Positions 61,041-64,000 of a stretch of 64,000 bases of DNA are shown piece by piece. How positions within the stretch are numbered: position 1 is the first letter of the stretch; every line of letters begins with the position of its first letter. Made by a program: the position numbers and the translations under genes. The stretch lies in the NCBI RefSeq assembly GCF_013416525.1, contig NZ_JACCEM010000005.1:372001-436000 (forward strand). The letters are read 5' to 3'. The notes under the pieces were generated by a model, which saw nothing but the letters and a program-made list of their open reading frames with translations, searched no databases and was not told the origin of the DNA. This DNA comes from Parapusillimonas granuli. Lineage in GTDB: Bacteria; Pseudomonadota; Gammaproteobacteria; Burkholderiales; Burkholderiaceae_B.

Positions 61041-62138
61041 ATGAATAACGGTATTACCCTGATCGATGTCAGCGGCCAACCCGCGCGAGAGCAGACTTTC
61101 TGGCCGACGGTAGTGCTTCGTAGAGCGATTATTGAAGCCGAGATCGAGCGCTTGGCAAGTATCGATCGCCCAGTAGACGGTCGGCGTGCTGCGGCAGTCA
61201 ACCATCCAATGAATACCGGTCCGGTTCCTGCGTTTGCTCCCGGAATCGACGTCCATATTGTGGTGCTCAAACCGGGTGAGGAGACTGTTCCTGTATTGCG
61301 CAATTCCAGTTCCGTGGATATGTGCATCCGCGGTTCAGCGACCGTATCCAACGGCGGTATGCCGTTTCAGGTCGAGAAGTACGACGTATGGAATACACCG
61401 TCGATGCACCCGGTTGTTTACCGTAACGACGGCAACGACCTGTTTGTCAGGCTTTCCTACAGCAATACTCCGTTGCTGGAGCGGCTCGATGTACATTACA
61501 GTAGCCCGGTCGAGGGCGCTCGGCAGAACGGTGATCGCCCCAGTGAGCCGCATGTGGTGCAACGCAGTGCCCGCGATGCTGCCGTGCCGATTCCCATTGG
61601 GCAGGATGGCGCCCAGCTGATGGGTTATGAGTGGCTGGTGGATATCGACACGATCGATTCGAAGGTGCTGCACTGGCCATGGAAGGATGTCGCTCCTCAT
61701 CTCGACCAGGTGCATAATCTGGACCTTAGCTATACGGGCCGGCACTTATATGTGCTCTATAACCCGGCTACAGAGCGCCGGATCGGTACCTCCCATAGTT
61801 TCTTCGCCACCATCGCAAAGCTGCCGCCGGGCAAGGTCGACAAGCCGCATCGCCATACCTCTGCTGCGATCAACTACATCATGTGGGGACACGGCAAGAG
61901 CGTGGTGAACGGCGAGCGGATCGAATGGGAAGAAGGCGATCTGCACTTTTCCGCACCGGGCTGGTCAATTCATAACCATGCTTCGCGTGAACAAGGATTC
62001 ATGGCGCTCACGATTCAGGACCATCCTCTGCACATCGCGATGGAATCGCTGTTGTGGCAGGAAACATTGAAATCTCCCATTACCAAGCTCGGCTCGGAAC
62101 AGGGAATCGAGACCAATCTGACAGCTATTGGAGGGTAG
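61041..62138 (+). CDS. Bicupin dioxygenase-like protein with C-terminal metal site
   Basis: 365-residue bicupin related to gentisate/hydroxynaphthoate dioxygenases. The start is supported by AAGGAG. The only HxH motif is His270-Arg-His272, and a third ligand His311 lies 39 residues further on, in the C-terminal cupin; the N-terminal cupin (about 70-130) has VPVLRNSSSVDMCIRG where the gentisate enzymes bind iron. So the metal domain is swapped compared with the gentisate dioxygenase at 34004-35047. It probably opens a ring, but a non-canonical substrate is likely. Followed by Rieske subunit genes. Confidence 0.8.
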   Translation: MNNGITLIDVSGQPAREQTFWPTVVLRRAIIEAEIERLASIDRPVDGRRAAAVNHPMNTGPVPAFAPGIDVHIVVLKPGEETVPVLRNSSSVDMCIRGSATVSNGGMPFQVEKYDVWNTPSMHPVVYRNDGNDLFVRLSYSNTPLLERLDVHYSSPVEGARQNGDRPSEPHVVQRSARDAAVPIPIGQDGAQLMGYEWLVDIDTIDSKVLHWPWKDVAPHLDQVHNLDLSYTGRHLYVLYNPATERRIGTSHSFFATIAKLPPGKVDKPHRHTSAAINYIMWGHGKSVVNGERIEWEEGDLHFSAPGWSIHNHASREQGFMALTIQDHPLHIAMESLLWQETLKSPITKLGSEQGIETNLTAIGG

Positions 62139-62141
62139 AAG

Positions 62142-62660
62142 GTGCGAGATCGTATCGAACCCATTGTGCGCAAGCTCGCGCCTGACGCAGAGCTGCTGCT
62201 GCTTGAGAACCAGTTGCGCCACTTCTATGAAGAGGTCGCCGAATTGCTCGATCAGGACTTGGTGGAAGAGTTTCCGGCCTATTTCCTGGACGATTGCATA
62301 TACCAGGTCGTTTCGCGAGAGAACTACACCGAGAAGCTTCCGCAAGCAGCAATCTATTGTGACGGCGTGGCAATGGTACGCGACCGTGTCATTGCCTTGC
62401 GCGAAACTCAAGTGTATGTCCCGCGGGTCTGGCGACATTTTATCAGCGGCGTCCGGGTCACGGCCATTGAAGGAGATGAAATTCATGCGCGCGCCAATTT
62501 CCTGATTACCGAGGCTACATCGGACAACGACCCAACAGTCTTTCTTGTAGGGACGTATCTCGATATTGTTGTGCGAGACGGCGATAGTTTCAGATTCAAG
62601 CAACGGCTTGCTGTATTTGATAACCATCATATATCGAGATCGCTCATCGCACCGGTATAA
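62142..62660 (+). CDS. Rieske oxygenase, beta subunit (second system)
   Basis: 172-residue small subunit. The start is a GTG at 62142, three bases after the bicupin gene. It contains the usual LENQLRHFYEEVAELLDQDLVEEFPAYFLDD-type N-terminal helix and beta-sheet with RDRVIALRETQVYVPRVWRHF. It differs clearly from the beta subunit at 39429-39926. The order beta then alpha is the reverse of the first system. Confidence 0.88.
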   Translation: MRDRIEPIVRKLAPDAELLLLENQLRHFYEEVAELLDQDLVEEFPAYFLDDCIYQVVSRENYTEKLPQAAIYCDGVAMVRDRVIALRETQVYVPRVWRHFISGVRVTAIEGDEIHARANFLITEATSDNDPTVFLVGTYLDIVVRDGDSFRFKQRLAVFDNHHISRSLIAPV

Positions 62661-62672
62661 GGGACAGGAGAA

Positions 62673-63920
62673 ATGGATATGCAGCAAGCTACGATCATCA
62701 GCCCTATCAAGAATCGTCATTGGCCAGAAGAAGGGTGGACGCGCGTTCCGTATTGGGTATATTCCGATCCGGAAATTTATCAGCGCGAGCTGGACACTTT
62801 TTTTTATGGTCCCAGTTGGAACTATGTCGCGCTGGACTGTGAAGTCCCTGAGCAGGGTTGCTACAAACGTAGTTGGATAGGCGAACGGCAGGTGATTGTC
62901 GTTCGGGGCGAGAACGACCAGATCTTTGTCTGGGAGAATCGTTGTGCCCATCGCGGTGCCCGCGTCTGCTGGAAAAACAAAGGCAAGGAAGAGTCCTTTA
63001 CCTGTCCTTATCACCAATGGAATTTTGCGCTCGACGGCAGTCTGCAAGGTGTTCCGCTAAAACGTGGCGTATTGCGCAAGGGCGGAATGCCGTCAGATTT
63101 CGATAATGCGGATCACGGGCTCAAGCGCCTGCGGGTCCATGTGGAAGGCGGCTCGATCTGGGCCAGTTTTCATGACGACCCTCCGCCGTTTGAAACATTC
63201 TGTGGCGCAGAAGTCCTGACAGCGTTGCGCCGGCAGTTTTCGGGCAAGGGCTTGCGTTTGCTGGGCTACAACCGGCAGCGTATCCCCAGCAACTGGAAGC
63301 TGTATTTCGAGAATCTGAAAGATCCTTATCATGCGACCTTGCTGCATTCTTTCTTGATTACCTTCGGCCTCTGGCGTGCGGATACGCAGTCCGAGTCGAT
63401 TCCGACTGATTCAGGACACAGCATCATGGTGTCCCGGAACGTGGGTAAGAAGAAGACTGAAGCTGCCTCCGAAATCAAGCGTTTCAAGGAAGAGCTTGAA
63501 CTGTTTGATAAAGATACCGTGACACCGCGAAACGAGTTCGACGATGGCAAAGTCGTTGCCGTGACGCACTTTCCAAGTGTTGTGATCCATCAGCAAGCCA
63601 ATACATTCGGCATGCGCCATGTGATTCCCAAGGGGCCCGACTCTTTCGAACTGGCCTGGACATTCTTCGGCTATGAAGACGACGACGAAGAGATGACTCG
63701 TCTGCGTGTACGTCACGCCAACCTGTACGGACCGGCCGGGTTCGTTGCGATGGAAGACGGTGAAGTGCTCAGTGAGTCTCAACTGGGTACGCACCATTAC
63801 GCACATCGATCGGCGGTCGTTGAGATGGGTGGGCGGGGCGTTGAGCCGCAGGATCACATGGTCACAGAAGTGCTGATCCGGGCTTTCTACAAGCACTACC
63901 GCGAGCTGATGGGACTCTGA
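62673..63920 (+). CDS. Rieske oxygenase, alpha subunit (second system)
   Basis: 415-residue catalytic subunit. Rieske ligands: Cys91/His93 and Cys111/His114 (CAHRGARVC...CPYHQW). Mononuclear iron: Asp217, His220 and His225 in DPYHATLLH. The start has ACAGGAG before it. No ferredoxin or reductase gene adjoins it in the window; the partial reductase-like gene downstream is of the MDR type. Divergent in sequence from the 38107-39432 subunit, so a distinct substrate is likely. Confidence 0.9.
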   Translation: MDMQQATIISPIKNRHWPEEGWTRVPYWVYSDPEIYQRELDTFFYGPSWNYVALDCEVPEQGCYKRSWIGERQVIVVRGENDQIFVWENRCAHRGARVCWKNKGKEESFTCPYHQWNFALDGSLQGVPLKRGVLRKGGMPSDFDNADHGLKRLRVHVEGGSIWASFHDDPPPFETFCGAEVLTALRRQFSGKGLRLLGYNRQRIPSNWKLYFENLKDPYHATLLHSFLITFGLWRADTQSESIPTDSGHSIMVSRNVGKKKTEAASEIKRFKEELELFDKDTVTPRNEFDDGKVVAVTHFPSVVIHQQANTFGMRHVIPKGPDSFELAWTFFGYEDDDEEMTRLRVRHANLYGPAGFVAMEDGEVLSESQLGTHHYAHRSAVVEMGGRGVEPQDHMVTEVLIRAFYKHYRELMGL

Positions 63921-63921
63921 C

Positions 63922-64000
63922 ATGGGGCCGCACACCGCCACTGGGCTTGTCCCTGAGCGATACAGGCGTATGGTGCTCGCGTCCCGTCCCGTAGACAAGC
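63922..64000 (+). CDS. N-terminus of an MDR-family NADP-dependent oxidoreductase
   Basis: 26 residues only (ends at the window edge), starting MGPHTATGLVPERYRRMVLASRPVDK. The RRMVLASRPV sequence is like the N-terminus of 2-alkenal/prostaglandin-type MDR reductases. It begins one base after the alpha-subunit stop, so it belongs to the same operon. Function and integrity cannot be judged. Confidence 0.55.
   Translation, partial: MGPHTATGLVPERYRRMVLASRPVDK

Noticed and set aside
1-64000. tRNA, rRNA, CRISPR array, insertion sequence or integrase
   Set aside because: I looked for cloverleaf ends, repeat-spacer patterns and transposase/integrase motifs and found none; the region from 44.3 kb may be acquired, but without a visible mobile element.

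Overview
The window is a 64 kb chromosomal stretch from a high-G+C Gram-negative bacterium. Three tripartite tricarboxylate (Bug/TctC-type) receptors, many LysR/IclR/MarR/TetR regulators beside catabolic operons, AGGAG-type ribosome sites and the gene content all suggest a betaproteobacterium of the Alcaligenaceae (Bordetella/Achromobacter-like). This is inferred from family content, not from a marker gene. I saw no rRNA, tRNA, CRISPR array, transposase or integrase.

Layout. 1-2.7 kb (minus): a TctA-TctB-TctC carboxylate transporter, cut by the window edge. 2.8-9.4 kb: a metal/oxidative stress block with a chromate transporter and a TDT-type exporter (minus), a divergent CopA copper ATPase behind a CueR-type promoter, and a catalase. 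9.4-12.3 kb (minus): a multicopper oxidase behind an RCC1-repeat propeller protein. 12.6-17.3 kb (plus): a ytcA-mdtNOP efflux system. 17.3-18.5 kb: a periplasmic Ntn amidohydrolase of the penicillin V acylase/choloylglycine hydrolase family. 19.0-29.5 kb (plus): a branched-chain-amino-acid-type ABC importer (two permeases, two ATPases, one receptor) followed by three FAD dehydrogenase-like proteins, a small membrane protein and an SDR, an uncharacterised import-and-oxidise operon. 29.6-32.6 kb: a Gfo/Idh dehydrogenase and SDR divergent from a LysR regulator. 32.6-36.9 kb: a complete gentisate route from 3-hydroxybenzoate, with a divergent MarR regulator. 37.1-43.2 kb: a Bug receptor, a two-subunit Rieske oxygenase, a FAD hydroxylase, a LysR gene and a separately placed flavin/2Fe-2S reductase. 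An outer-membrane barrel follows.

From about 44.3 kb the DNA is visibly richer in A+T and the genes look more recently assembled. 44.3-48.9 kb: IclR, an MHS-type MFS transporter, a nitrilase and a maleate isomerase. 49.0-49.7 kb: a broken alpha/beta hydrolase. 49.9-56.1 kb: TetR, a DHDPS-like aldolase, a small ferredoxin-like-fold protein, a Bug receptor, an SDR and a 505-residue flavoprotein that is a paralogue of the one at 23.7 kb. 56.1-59.0 kb: a scar with a GC-rich unknown gene, an orphan antitoxin-like gene and a FAD monooxygenase pseudogene. 59.1-64 kb: a further aromatic operon (FAA-family hydrolase, ornithine-cyclodeaminase-like protein, bicupin, Rieske beta and alpha subunits, start of an MDR reductase).

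Together the window is an importer-plus-catabolic patchwork for aromatic or alicyclic acids. Three separate modules pair a solute receptor with oxidoreductases, and at least three ring-attacking systems converge on gentisate-like chemistry. The least described parts are the ABC/flavoprotein operon, its Bug-driven counterpart at 50-56 kb, and the OCD/bicupin/Rieske operon at the right edge, whose bicupin carries its only visible metal site in the C-terminal rather than the N-terminal cupin.
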